Shown here: in pieces, positions 18,803 through 26,436 of the stretch
Layout of the letters: each line of letters starts with the position of its first letter
How positions within the stretch are numbered: position 1 is the first letter of the stretch
Assembly: GCF_900176885.1 (NCBI RefSeq)
Contig: NZ_LT839648.1
Span: forward strand, 3,836,941-3,871,113
Origin: Oceanobacillus senegalensis
Lineage (GTDB): Bacteria > Bacillota > Bacilli > Bacillales > Amphibacillaceae
Direction: 5' to 3'
Length of the DNA: 34,173 nt
The notes under the pieces: generated by a model
Seen by the model: the letters and a program-made list of their open reading frames with translations, nothing else
What the model was told of the DNA's origin: nothing
The model's database searches: none
Translations under genes and position numbers: made by a program

Positions 18803-19645
18803 ATGAACGATCGTATCATGCAAAAGAATCATAAGTTAGGTAAGATTTTAAAGGATATGGGAAGAGTTCTTGTAGCGTTTTCTGGAGGAGTAGATAGTGC
18901 TGTTGTATTAAAAAGGGCAAAAGAAGAATTGGGAACTGATAATGTATTAGCGGTTGTCGTTGCATCAGAGTTGTTTCGCCAAACAGAGTTTGAAGCTGCT
19001 GTTCAGTTAGCGGATAATCTAGGTGTTCGTGTTCATACGACAGAAATAAAAGAATTAGAAGATAGAAATATTGTAGCCAATCATCCAGATAGCTGGTATT
19101 ACAGTAAAAAAATGCTTTACACTCATTTAAATGAACTAGCAAAAGAATTAAATTATAACTATGTATTAGATGGAATGATCATGGATGATGAGGAAGACTT
19201 TCGTCCAGGACTGAGAGCACGAACGGAAGAAGGCGTGCGTTCCGTATTGCAGGAGGCAGATTTATATAAAACAGAAGTCCGTGAAATAGCACAAAAAGCA
19301 GGTTTACCAGTATGGGGTAAACTTCCATCATGTAGTTTGGCATCTCGCTTTCCATATGGAACAAAATTAGATAAAAAGAAAGTGAATCAAGTGGATCAAG
19401 CAGAGCTTTATTTAAAAGAACTTGGATTTTCTGAAGTACGTGTACGTTATCATGAAAATGTTGCACGCATTGAAGTAGCTGAACATAAAATGGTTGATTT
19501 ATTGACCAATCGTGAAATGATACAGCAAAAATTAGTATCACTTGGATTTGATTATGTATCTGTCGATTTACGAGGTTACCGAACTGGAAGTATGAATGAA
19601 ATATTAGAAGAATCGGTTAAAGAAAATATCGCAGCAAATGCTTAA
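18803..19645 (+). CDS. larE: LarE, ATP-dependent sacrificial sulfur transferase
   Basis: Inserts sulfur into the pyridinium biscarboxylate precursor of the nickel-pincer cofactor. 280 residues of the PP-loop ATPase family: SGGVDS at 27-32, and PSCSLASRFPYG containing Cys177, equivalent to the sacrificial Cys176 of L. plantarum LarE that gives up its own sulfur. Only this single cysteine is present in that region, so it belongs to the single-use type and not the iron-sulfur three-cysteine type. AGAGGTGA precedes ATG 18803, 29 bases after larA, in the same operon. larB and larC do not follow. Confidence 0.93.
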   Translation: MNDRIMQKNHKLGKILKDMGRVLVAFSGGVDSAVVLKRAKEELGTDNVLAVVVASELFRQTEFEAAVQLADNLGVRVHTTEIKELEDRNIVANHPDSWYYSKKMLYTHLNELAKELNYNYVLDGMIMDDEEDFRPGLRARTEEGVRSVLQEADLYKTEVREIAQKAGLPVWGKLPSCSLASRFPYGTKLDKKKVNQVDQAELYLKELGFSEVRVRYHENVARIEVAEHKMVDLLTNREMIQQKLVSLGFDYVSVDLRGYRTGSMNEILEESVKENIAANA

Positions 19646-19650
19646 GAGAT

Positions 19651-19675
19651 AGAGGGCTAGGTGCTCTCTTTTTTG
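19651..19675 (+). terminator. Intrinsic terminator after larE
   Basis: AGAGGGC/GCTCTCT stem (one G-U pair) with a short loop and a T6 run. It closes the glxK-larE operon. Confidence 0.8.
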
Positions 19676-19745
19676 TTTAGAAAAAGAAGGATTTTGTCAC
19701 TTTTTGTGGAATGTTTTAAGAATAAAGAAAGGGAGTGGAATTATT

Positions 19746-20708
19746 GTGATTGTCAAACAGCGTGATAAACTACATGAAATCATGAAGTTAGAAGCATTAG
19801 ATAAAAGGCTAATCCATCAACATCCTGAGAAAGAAAAGGTAAGAAGCGAATGGAAAATAAAGCAAACCGAACTTAGTGGTGAAAAGGAAGTGGATTATCC
19901 ATTGGGTTTTCTGGATGATAAGAAATATTTTATTCTGCATAACGTGCGATTAGCTGATTCCAATGGATATTTTCAAATCGATACATTCGTTTTATCCGAT
20001 CGGTTCCTCTTAATTATTGATGCCAAAAATTGGCGGGGCAGAGTCTCATTTGGACAAAATGGACAAGTAACGCGCTATAGTCCGGATGGGAAAGTAGAAG
20101 GATTTAAAAACCCGGTATCTCAAGTAAAAACACAGGCATTTCGTCTACAACGTTGGCTCCTTAGTAAGAATATCCCTGAAGTTCCAATCGCCTACCTTGT
20201 TGATTTTAGCTTCCCTAAGACCATTATTGAACCCGCCTCTCCAGATATAAAAATCCCAGCCGAAGTTATCCATAATAGTGATTTGTTATTTAGAATTCAA
20301 GAATTGGAAAAAAAATATACGAAAAGGGTTATGACAATGAGTCAATTACATAAAGTTGGAGAATTGTTAAAGTCTGCTCATGTATTACCCAGAGATATAT
20401 TATCTAATTATCATTATAGTTCTAGCGATATCATTAAAGGTGTTTACTGTCCCGAATGTGGCTTAGTACCTATGGAGAAAGGGAAAAGGAAATGGTTCTG
20501 TAGCAAATGTCGATGTTATTCAGAAATGGCTTTTATTTCAGCATTGAATGATTATATGCTTTTATTTGGTGATAGAATAACCAATAAACAGGCTCGGGAA
20601 TTTTTAAAACTACCATCCAGACATGTGGTGAATAGGTTGATGCATAAAGGGGGATATTTACAAATTGGAAGAAACAAAGGTAGTGTTTATCAAATTATTT
20701 TAAAATAA
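19746..20708 (+). CDS. NERD-domain protein with zinc ribbon and C-terminal helix-turn-helix
   Basis: 320 residues. The N-terminal half has a nuclease-related domain (NERD, about 40-160). The PD-(D/E)xK-like residues are Glu47, Asp79 (FQIDTFVL) and Asp92-x-Lys94 (IDAKN), which suggests intact catalytic chemistry. Residues 235-255 form a zinc ribbon (CPECG ... CSKC), and 278-320 look like a winged-helix or sigma-type HTH. DNA binding and cleavage are therefore plausible but no role is established. GTG 19746 is chosen: AAAGGGAG at 19728-19735 lies 10 nt upstream; a longer reading from 19704 has no such site. It stands outside the larE operon, after the terminator. Confidence 0.8.
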   Translation: MIVKQRDKLHEIMKLEALDKRLIHQHPEKEKVRSEWKIKQTELSGEKEVDYPLGFLDDKKYFILHNVRLADSNGYFQIDTFVLSDRFLLIIDAKNWRGRVSFGQNGQVTRYSPDGKVEGFKNPVSQVKTQAFRLQRWLLSKNIPEVPIAYLVDFSFPKTIIEPASPDIKIPAEVIHNSDLLFRIQELEKKYTKRVMTMSQLHKVGELLKSAHVLPRDILSNYHYSSSDIIKGVYCPECGLVPMEKGKRKWFCSKCRCYSEMAFISALNDYMLLFGDRITNKQAREFLKLPSRHVVNRLMHKGGYLQIGRNKGSVYQIILK

Positions 20709-20730
20709 TAGTTTTATTAAAGGCTGTATA

Positions 20731-20810
20731 TTGAGAACCGCGCATATGCGGAGAGAATCGCGCATAAGAGGAGGGAATCGCGCATATGCGGAGGGAATCG
20801 CGCATACCCG
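20731..20810 (+). repeat. 20-bp tandem repeat array, family B (4 units)
   Basis: Four units of exactly 20 bp with the pattern GAGNGAATCGCGCATANNNG (the first unit begins TTGAGAACCG). The core RATCGCGCATA differs from that of family A, but unit length and the GAGNG opening are the same. It begins 22 bases after the NERD gene stops. Confidence 0.9.
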
Positions 20811-20885
20811 GATCAAATCTATGATGGACATTATTAATGTTAGTTTTTCACAATACTTCATATCAGCAATCCCTCCAAATTACTT

Positions 20886-20915
20886 TTGACCCCACCCTAT
20901 ACTGTATAATATAAT
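20886..20915 (+). promoter_or_regulatory. prfA promoter
   Basis: TTGACC (20886-20891), an 18-bp spacer and TATAAT (20910-20915). An overlapping TATAAT at 20905 would give a 13-bp spacer and is less likely. The start codon follows 30 bases downstream. Confidence 0.7.
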
Positions 20916-20945
20916 AAGACTGGTAATCAGAAAGAGGTGTACGTG

Positions 20946-22016
20946 ATGATTGATCGTTTACAAACATTGGAGGATCGATATAATAAGCTGAACGAGTTAT
21001 TAAGTGATCCGGAAATCGTTAATGATACGAAGAAGTTACGTGATTATTCAAAGGAACAAGCAGGCTTGGAGGATGTGGTTCAAGCTTACCGTGAATATAA
21101 AGATATTGACCAGCAGTTAAAGGATGCGAAGGAAATGCTGGAGGATGACTTGGATGATGAGATGTATGAGATGGCAAAAACGGAAATCCAAGAGTTATCC
21201 CAAGCGAAGGAAGAGTTAGAAGAGAAAATGAAAATCTTGCTTCTTCCTAAGGATCCGAATGATGATAAGAACGTGTTTATGGAAATCCGTGGTGCCGCGG
21301 GTGGAGATGAGGCGGCATTATTTGCTGGAGATCTTTTCCGAATGTATTCTCGCTATGCGGAAAACCAAGGCTGGAAAACTGAAGTAATGGAAGCTAACAC
21401 AACAGGTGTTGGTGGGTATAAAGAGATTATTTTCATGATTAATGGAAATGGTGCATACTCTAAATTAAAATACGAAAATGGGGCACATCGTGTGCAGCGT
21501 GTTCCAGAAACGGAGTCTGGCGGCCGTATCCATACTTCTACAGCAACGGTTGCGGTATTGCCGGAAGCGGAAGAAGTCGAGGTAGAGGTGCATGATAAGG
21601 ACATTCGTGTCGATACGTTTGCATCCAGTGGTCCTGGTGGGCAAAGTGTTAATACCACGATGTCAGCCGTTCGACTGACCCACGTCCCAACTGGAATTGT
21701 TGTATCCATCCAGGATGAAAAATCACAAATTAAAAACAAAGAAAAAGCCATGAAGGTTCTTCGTGCGCGTATTTATGATAAGTACCAGCAAGAAGCACAA
21801 GCAGAATACGATGAGAACCGTAAATCTGCGGTTGGTACAGGGGACCGTTCGGAGCGTATTCGTACCTATAACTTCCCGCAAAGTCGTGTGACCGATCACC
21901 GAATTGGTCTAACCCTTCAAAAGCTGGATCAAATTTTACAAGGGAAGTTAGATGAATTCATTGATGCCTTGCAATTGGAAGAACAAGCGAAAAAGCTGGA
22001 GCAAATTGGTGAATAG
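20946..22016 (+). CDS. prfA: Peptide chain release factor 1
   Basis: Recognises UAA and UAG stop codons and triggers peptide release. 356 residues. The GGQ motif is at 231-233 ([12 protein letters not shown]), with Gln233 the methylation target of PrmC. The class-specific PxT anticodon-like motif appears as PET (187-189). ATG 20946 is preferred, with AAAGAGGTG six bases upstream and homology to B. subtilis RF1 (MLDRL); GTG at 20937 lies inside the ribosome binding site. prmC begins one base after the stop, so the two are translated together. Confidence 0.97.
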   Translation: MIDRLQTLEDRYNKLNELLSDPEIVNDTKKLRDYSKEQAGLEDVVQAYREYKDIDQQLKDAKEMLEDDLDDEMYEMAKTEIQELSQAKEELEEKMKILLLPKDPNDDKNVFMEIRGAAGGDEAALFAGDLFRMYSRYAENQGWKTEVMEANTTGVGGYKEIIFMINGNGAYSKLKYENGAHRVQRVPETESGGRIHTSTATVAVLPEAEEVEVEVHDKDIRVDTFASSGPGGQSVNTTMSAVRLTHVPTGIVVSIQDEKSQIKNKEKAMKVLRARIYDKYQQEAQAEYDENRKSAVGTGDRSERIRTYNFPQSRVTDHRIGLTLQKLDQILQGKLDEFIDALQLEEQAKKLEQIGE

Positions 22017-22017
22017 T

Positions 22018-22881
22018 ATGAGTGAAAAATTATTTGAAGTCCTAAAACGGGCTTCTCTTTTTTTAGAAAAACAGAACAGGGAACCAAGGGTGGCTGAAAT
22101 TCTGCTACAGCATCATTTAAAAATTAATCGAAGTCAATTTTTCATGATGATGCAAGAACCGATAAATCCCAATGTTATCAAAAGGTTTGAACAAGATCTA
22201 GAACGGCATGCCAAAACAGGGGTGCCTGTCCAGCATCTAACGGGCTCTGAGGAATTTTATGGGCGAACGTTTCACGTGAATGAGCATGTTCTTATTCCGA
22301 GACCAGAAACCGAGGAGCTTGTCTTGCATGTTACTAATCTGGTTCAGGAGTATTTTCCCAATCAGCCCATAACGATTGCGGATATCGGAACGGGGAGCGG
22401 AATTATCGCCACAACCCTTGCCCTAGAACTGTCGCAAGCAAATGTCTTTGCATCCGATATTTCCGAAAAGGCGCTCCAGGTAGCGCGTAAAAATGCGAGC
22501 AATCTTCATGCTGAGGTTAGCTTTTTACAAGGAGATTTCCTTCAGCCCTTTATAGATGAGGGGAAGGAAATGGATATACTAGTTTCCAATCCACCTTATA
22601 TTGCTAAATCGGAAGAAGAGCTTCTTTCCGATACGGTGAAAAATTTTGACCCAGAGCTAGCTCTATTTGCGGATGAGGAAGGATTGGCAGCTTATCGAAG
22701 AATCATTCAACAAGCAAAGAGGATCAGTCCATTGCAGGCGTTGGTTTTTGAAATTGGTCATACCCAAAGTGACGCCATCCACCAGCTTATAAAAGCAGCC
22801 TTTCCCACTAGCATGGTAAAAACAATCAAAGATATCAATGGAAAAGACCGCATCGTATCAGCGGTTCTAAAATCAAATTAA
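22018..22881 (+). CDS. prmC: Release factor glutamine methyltransferase
   Basis: SAM-dependent N5-methylation of the GGQ glutamine of release factors. 287 residues: N-terminal helical domain (about 1-85), SAM-binding motif I DIGTGSG (122-128) and the catalytic NPPY motif (191-194). ATG 22018 follows the prfA stop by one base. Reading frames extending upstream into prfA are artefacts. Operon with prfA is universal in Bacillus. Confidence 0.96.
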   Translation: MSEKLFEVLKRASLFLEKQNREPRVAEILLQHHLKINRSQFFMMMQEPINPNVIKRFEQDLERHAKTGVPVQHLTGSEEFYGRTFHVNEHVLIPRPETEELVLHVTNLVQEYFPNQPITIADIGTGSGIIATTLALELSQANVFASDISEKALQVARKNASNLHAEVSFLQGDFLQPFIDEGKEMDILVSNPPYIAKSEEELLSDTVKNFDPELALFADEEGLAAYRRIIQQAKRISPLQALVFEIGHTQSDAIHQLIKAAFPTSMVKTIKDINGKDRIVSAVLKSN

Positions 22882-22905
22882 AGCCCTCTATTTGGGGGCT
22901 TTTTC
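22881..22905 (+). terminator. Intrinsic terminator after prmC
   Basis: AAGCCC(TC) pairs with (GG)GGGCTT around TATTT, followed by TTTT. Confidence 0.85.
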
Positions 22906-23050
22906 TATTAAATAAAAGTTATTTTTAAAATAAAAGTTTCTTTTGATCATTCATTCGAACTACATAATAAAAAATAATAGATTACTAGTTTAAAAATCTT
23001 CTCCCCTGTCCATAATGATATTAAATCAAGGGGAAGAGGAGACATGAGTG

Positions 23051-23662
23051 ATGAAGAAACTATTATTTATTGGATTTATATTTTTTATTTTATATTTTAC
23101 ATTACCAATGAAAGGTGCTAGTCAAGATGGAGGGATTGATCAGGAATATCAGGTTATTCCGGATGATGCGATTCGTTTAAGAATTCTAGCAAACAGTGAT
23201 AGTGAAAAAGATCAAGCATTAAAACGTCTCGTTCGTGACCGTGTTAGTGAAGAGGTTTCCGGTTGGGTAGAATATATGACAGACATTGATGAGGCGAGAA
23301 GTTTAATAGAGAAGCGAATTCCAATCATTGATGAGATGGTTCAAGAAGTGATAGAAGAAGAAGGATTTTCATATGATTACACCGTGGAATACGGAGAAAA
23401 TATCGAATTTCCAACCAAGCTTTATGATTCTTATGTTTACCCTGCTGGTGAATATGAAGCGATTTTAATTACAATTGGTGAAGGCAAGGGAGATAACTGG
23501 TGGTGTGTATTATTCCCGCCATTGTGCTTTTTAGATTTCTCCAATGGAACAACGGTATCTGCTGCAGATTCGAGTGAAGCGGAAGAAATGGAAAATGAAG
23601 AAGAGAAAGAGAAAGAAACGGAAGTAAAATTTTTCTTATTTGAGTGGCTTGGTCTGTCATAG
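23051..23662 (+). CDS. spoIIR: Stage II sporulation protein R
   Basis: Forespore-made secreted signal that activates the SpoIIGA protease in the mother cell, which then processes pro-sigma-E. 203 residues with an N-terminal membrane/signal segment (about 3-20), the conserved IPDDAIRLRILANSDSEKDQ block, WWCVLFPPLCFLDF, and an acidic linker leading to the VKFFLFEW end typical of SpoIIR. GAAGAGGAG (23033-23041) lies 9 nt before ATG 23051; GTG 23048 is also possible. No clear sigma-F promoter was recognised upstream. The position after prmC matches B. subtilis order apart from ywkF. Confidence 0.93.
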   Translation: MKKLLFIGFIFFILYFTLPMKGASQDGGIDQEYQVIPDDAIRLRILANSDSEKDQALKRLVRDRVSEEVSGWVEYMTDIDEARSLIEKRIPIIDEMVQEVIEEEGFSYDYTVEYGENIEFPTKLYDSYVYPAGEYEAILITIGEGKGDNWWCVLFPPLCFLDFSNGTTVSAADSSEAEEMENEEEKEKETEVKFFLFEWLGLS

Positions 23663-23739
23663 TTCCTCTATTTCGTGCATAGGATGGTAGAAATCTTAAA
23701 ACTTTGATTCTATCAAAATGACTAGAAGAGGTGAGGGGC

Positions 23740-24147
23740 ATGAATATTATTCCAGCTAAAAAAGCAACAGAGGAGCAACTGGAAGCATTCTTTTCAAAAA
23801 ACGAGAATTTAGATGGGAAAGGATTGCTTGAACAGGGTTACGTAGTGATCATAAATGACAAGATTGAGGGTTGTTTCATTTTACAGGAAGTAGAAGAAGA
23901 AGAGGGTGTGTACTGGCTGAAGCAGCTTTATATTACAAGGACAGAAGCAACCAAGCTACCTGTTTTAATAGAATCGGTCTTAACCATTGCCAAATCTAAA
24001 GAGGCTAAAAGTGTTTATGTGCATAGCCATCAGCCTGTTGTGGATATTTTACTGGAAGCGCTCCAGTTTCATCCACAGAAGGAAACGAATTTTGTGGATA
24101 AACACCCTATCGAGAAGGGGAATTGGTGGTCTTATCAGGTTTCCTAA
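23740..24147 (+). CDS. GNAT-like protein (YwlB position)
   Basis: 135-residue soluble protein with a weak N-acetyltransferase-like pattern: central strands (GYVVIINDKIEGCFILQEV), a YWLKQLYITR strand, then helix and SVYVHSHQPVVDILLEALQFHP. It lies where B. subtilis has ywlB, an uncharacterised acetyltransferase-like gene, between spoIIR and ywlC. No clear acetyl-CoA loop (Q/RxxGxG/A) is visible, so activity is doubtful. ATG 23740 with GAGGTGAG upstream. The last third of the gene contains several DnaA-box-like sequences, part of the cluster described at 24018-24315. Confidence 0.6.
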   Translation: MNIIPAKKATEEQLEAFFSKNENLDGKGLLEQGYVVIINDKIEGCFILQEVEEEEGVYWLKQLYITRTEATKLPVLIESVLTIAKSKEAKSVYVHSHQPVVDILLEALQFHPQKETNFVDKHPIEKGNWWSYQVS

Positions 24148-24315
24148 GGCTAGTAGTCAAAAAATAATGGGATGGTTTTAGTGTGAAAATGGTTACATAT
24201 TCACACTATCCACAACTTATTGTGCATAACTTGTTGGGGAACTGTGAGTAAAGTCTCTTGTTTGTGTATAAATGAATAGAAGTTGCTGATATAGAAAGAA
24301 TAACCCTGTGGATAA
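24018..24315. promoter_or_regulatory. DnaA-box cluster
   Basis: Ten 9-mers match the DnaA-box consensus TTATNCACA with at most one mismatch. Exact on the - strand: 24093-24101, 24221-24229, 24263-24271 and 24307-24315. With one mismatch: 24018-24026, 24039-24047, 24243-24251 (- strand) and 24069-24077, 24197-24205, 24206-24214 (+ strand; the last two adjacent). The cluster runs from the end of the GNAT-like gene into the intergenic region. A further exact box is at 25449-25457 inside ywlC. B. subtilis has DnaA-box clusters outside oriC that bind DnaA and affect initiation; from memory one is next to ywlC. Confidence 0.75.
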
Positions 24316-24333
24316 GTATCTGCAGGGTTTTTT
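24302..24333 (+). terminator. Intrinsic terminator containing a DnaA box
   Basis: AACCCTG (24302-24308) pairs with CAGGGTT (24323-24329), followed by T6. The exact DnaA box 24307-24315 lies at the loop side. It also separates the convergent YbjQ-like gene. Confidence 0.8.
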
Positions 24334-24359
24334 GATATATAATTGGTAATTTAAATGAA

Positions 24360-24677
24360 TTATTCCACCGTTACCGCGGTTCCATAAGCAATGACTTCTG
24401 CGGCACCTCCCATTACAGAGGAAGTCTGATAACGCATCCCAACAATCGCATTGGCATGGAGTTTTTCAGCTTCCTTTGTCATACGTTCTAGTGCGATATT
24501 GCGCGCCTGTTCCATCATATCTGAGTACCCTTTAATTTCTCCTCCAATCAATGTTTTTAATCCAGCACCAATATCACGTCCAACGTTTTTGGATTGAACG
24601 GTACTACCTTGGACTAAACCTTTCACATCTATTATTTGTTTCCCAGGGATTTCATTTATTGTAGTAACTAGCATCAT
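24360..24677 (-). CDS. YbjQ/UPF0145-family protein
   Basis: 105-residue protein of the YbjQ (UPF0145) family, whose fold forms pentamers and which has been labelled heavy-metal-binding without a proven function. Visible marks are the N-terminal MLVTTINEIPGK, GLVQGSTVQSKNVGRDI, the AGLKTLIGGEIKGYSDMM segment and ARNIALERMTKEAEKLHANAIVGMRY. GGAAGGAG on the - strand supports ATG 24677 or the adjacent ATG 24674. It is the only - strand gene of the prfA-upp block, with both neighbours on the other strand. Confidence 0.88.
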   Translation of the reverse strand: MMLVTTINEIPGKQIIDVKGLVQGSTVQSKNVGRDIGAGLKTLIGGEIKGYSDMMEQARNIALERMTKEAEKLHANAIVGMRYQTSSVMGGAAEVIAYGTAVTVE

Positions 24678-25091
24678 GTTTTTCTCCTTCCTATTTAAGG
24701 ATTATGAAAACTCCTATATATAGTATCGTAATTATAGTGAAATATATCATACCTTTATTCTTTTTTGAAACCTGCAAACAGTCTCCCTTCTAGCTTGATA
24801 CACAACGTTTTTGTATAGCTTCATTAAAAGTAGATGTTAGTGGAAATTTGAGAGAGATAGTTTTGACGCCCTCCCATTCTATAGTCCTATAAATACGATA
24901 ACATAAACCACCTTTTATGAACCTTGTTGGTTATCCAATAATCTAAGGAATCGCCCTATTTTACGTGGGAAAGCAAATCAATGAATTGTTGGAAACATAT
25001 TCAGCGTTTCAAAAATGCAGGCATCTATAGAGAGATTTTGCGAAACGCTTGTATATCCTCTAAAATATAGCTTAGAAAAGAGGGAATAATC
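24678..25091 (+). other. Intergenic region with ywlC promoter
   Basis: No ORF. A promoter for ywlC is visible as TTGCGA (25038-25043), a 17-bp spacer and TAAAAT (25061-25066), 26 bases before the start codon. The spacer holds AACGCTTG, a partial cre-like motif. Nothing else recognised. Confidence 0.55.
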
Positions 25092-26123
25092 ATGATAGAT
25101 ACGAAACGATGGAATATAGAAAATAGAGAAGTGGATAACTATAGTCAAGCGTTGGAAGAGGCAGCCTCCCTTTTAAAAGGTGGAGAGACGGTCGCCTTTC
25201 CCACTGAAACCGTATATGGCTTGGGAGCAGATGCGACCAATCATCAAGCGGTCACTAAAATCTTTGAGGCGAAAGGAAGACCACAGGATAATCCATTAAT
25301 CGCCCATGTTGCAACAAAGGAACAACTAAGACAGCTTGTAGATCATATTCCTTCCTATGTAGAGCGCTTGATGGATGTCTTTTCACCAGGTCCTATTACG
25401 TACATATTAGAAAGCAATGGGACATGTGCTGATAATGTCACGGCTGGCTTATCCACAGTCGGTGTCCGAATTCCAGATCATCCGGTGGCAAGGGATTTAT
25501 TGCTAGCCTGTGATGTACCTGTAGCGGCCCCAAGTGCAAACCTATCTGGGAAACCTAGTCCAACGACAGCAAATCATGTTTGGGATGATTTGAACGGAAA
25601 AATTGCTGGGGTTGTTGATGGTGGTGCAACAGGAGTTGGCGTGGAATCCACCGTACTTGATTGTACACAGGATATCCCCATTATCCTCCGGCCGGGTGGT
25701 GTGACGAAGGACCAGTTAGAAGAATATGTGGATACCGTCATGGTGGATCCTGCATTGGCAAATCAGCATGCCAAGCCGAAAGCGCCTGGAATGAAATATC
25801 GTCACTATTCTCCAGAGGTGCCACTATGGCTTGTGGATGGATCCGCTGAAACGATTCAAACCTTAATAGATGATGAACGGAAGAAAGGAAATAAAATCGG
25901 CTTATTGGCTAGTAATAAATGGCTGGAACATCTCTCGGCAGATGAGGAAATTTCGCTTGGTGATACCATCTATGATGTTGCTACACATTTATATGATGGG
26001 CTACGGACTTTTAAAGAAGGGAATATCGACTTAATTATATGTGAGGCTTTTCCAGAAGATGGCATCGGACAAGCGGTCATGAACCGATTGAAAAAGGCCT
26101 CAAGTGATTATTTGAAATTATAG
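25092..26123 (+). CDS. ywlC: Threonylcarbamoyl-AMP synthase (Sua5 type)
   Basis: Makes threonylcarbamoyl-AMP from threonine, bicarbonate and ATP for the t6A37 modification of ANN-decoding tRNAs. 343 residues: YrdC domain (about 15-205) with PTETVYGLG (37-45), KGRPQDNPL (61-69) and SAN (148-150), then the Sua5 C-terminal domain (about 225-343), joined by a linker containing KAPGMKYRHYSPE, which closes over the active site. ATG 25092 is preceded by AAAAGAGGGAAT. A 20-bp-period repeat array begins 7 bases after the stop codon. Confidence 0.95.
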   Translation: MIDTKRWNIENREVDNYSQALEEAASLLKGGETVAFPTETVYGLGADATNHQAVTKIFEAKGRPQDNPLIAHVATKEQLRQLVDHIPSYVERLMDVFSPGPITYILESNGTCADNVTAGLSTVGVRIPDHPVARDLLLACDVPVAAPSANLSGKPSPTTANHVWDDLNGKIAGVVDGGATGVGVESTVLDCTQDIPIILRPGGVTKDQLEEYVDTVMVDPALANQHAKPKAPGMKYRHYSPEVPLWLVDGSAETIQTLIDDERKKGNKIGLLASNKWLEHLSADEEISLGDTIYDVATHLYDGLRTFKEGNIDLIICEAFPEDGIGQAVMNRLKKASSDYLKL

Positions 26124-26130
26124 ATTTGTG

Positions 26131-26290
26131 GAAAGCTGATAACGTGGGATGAGCGCTGATAAACTGGTGTGAGTGCTGATAAATTGTTGTGAACGCCGAT
26201 AAATTGGTGGGAACGCCGATAAACCGTTGTGAAAGCCGATAAATCGATGTGAAGGCTGATAAATATGAGGGAACGCCGATAAACCGAAAA
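26131..26290 (+). repeat. 20-bp tandem repeat array, family A (8 units)
   Basis: Eight units of exactly 20 bp carrying GCYGATAA at positions 5-12, usually followed by A, with variable 3' halves. It follows the ywlC stop by 7 bases, with no separate terminator seen, so it is probably the 3' untranslated region of ywlC. Long open frames on the - strand here come from the repeat lacking stop codons in that direction and are not genes. Confidence 0.95.
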
Positions 26291-26385
26291 GAAGCTGGCA
26301 CTCCATATAAATAATTAGAAAACCTAATACCGAATGACTGCGCATTTTATGCACGTGATAAAAGGAAAGCAAACTGTCAGCATAT

Positions 26386-26429
26386 CCCCGCTTGGACATG
26401 CATATATTTTATAAGCATGTCCAAGGGGG
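26386..26429 (+). promoter_or_regulatory. RBS-sequestering hairpin before mntP
   Basis: CCCC-g-CTTGGACATGC (26386-26401) pairs perfectly with GCATGTCCAAG-GGGG (26415-26429), 15 bp with one bulged base, around the 13-nt AT loop 26402-26414. The 3' arm includes the mntP ribosome binding site AAGGGGG (26423-26429), 7 nt before ATG 26437. Translation should be blocked unless the stem is opened. The known yybP-ykoY manganese riboswitch motifs were not found. Confidence 0.65.
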
Positions 26430-26436
26430 TAGCACG

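Noticed and set aside
26077..26399. 74- and 93-codon - strand frames over the array after ywlC
   Set aside because: Same cause as above; they overlap the ywlC end and the repeat.
26291..26436. yybP-ykoY manganese riboswitch before mntP
   Set aside because: The conserved GGGGAGUA and distal loop motifs were not found; only a simple hairpin is present.
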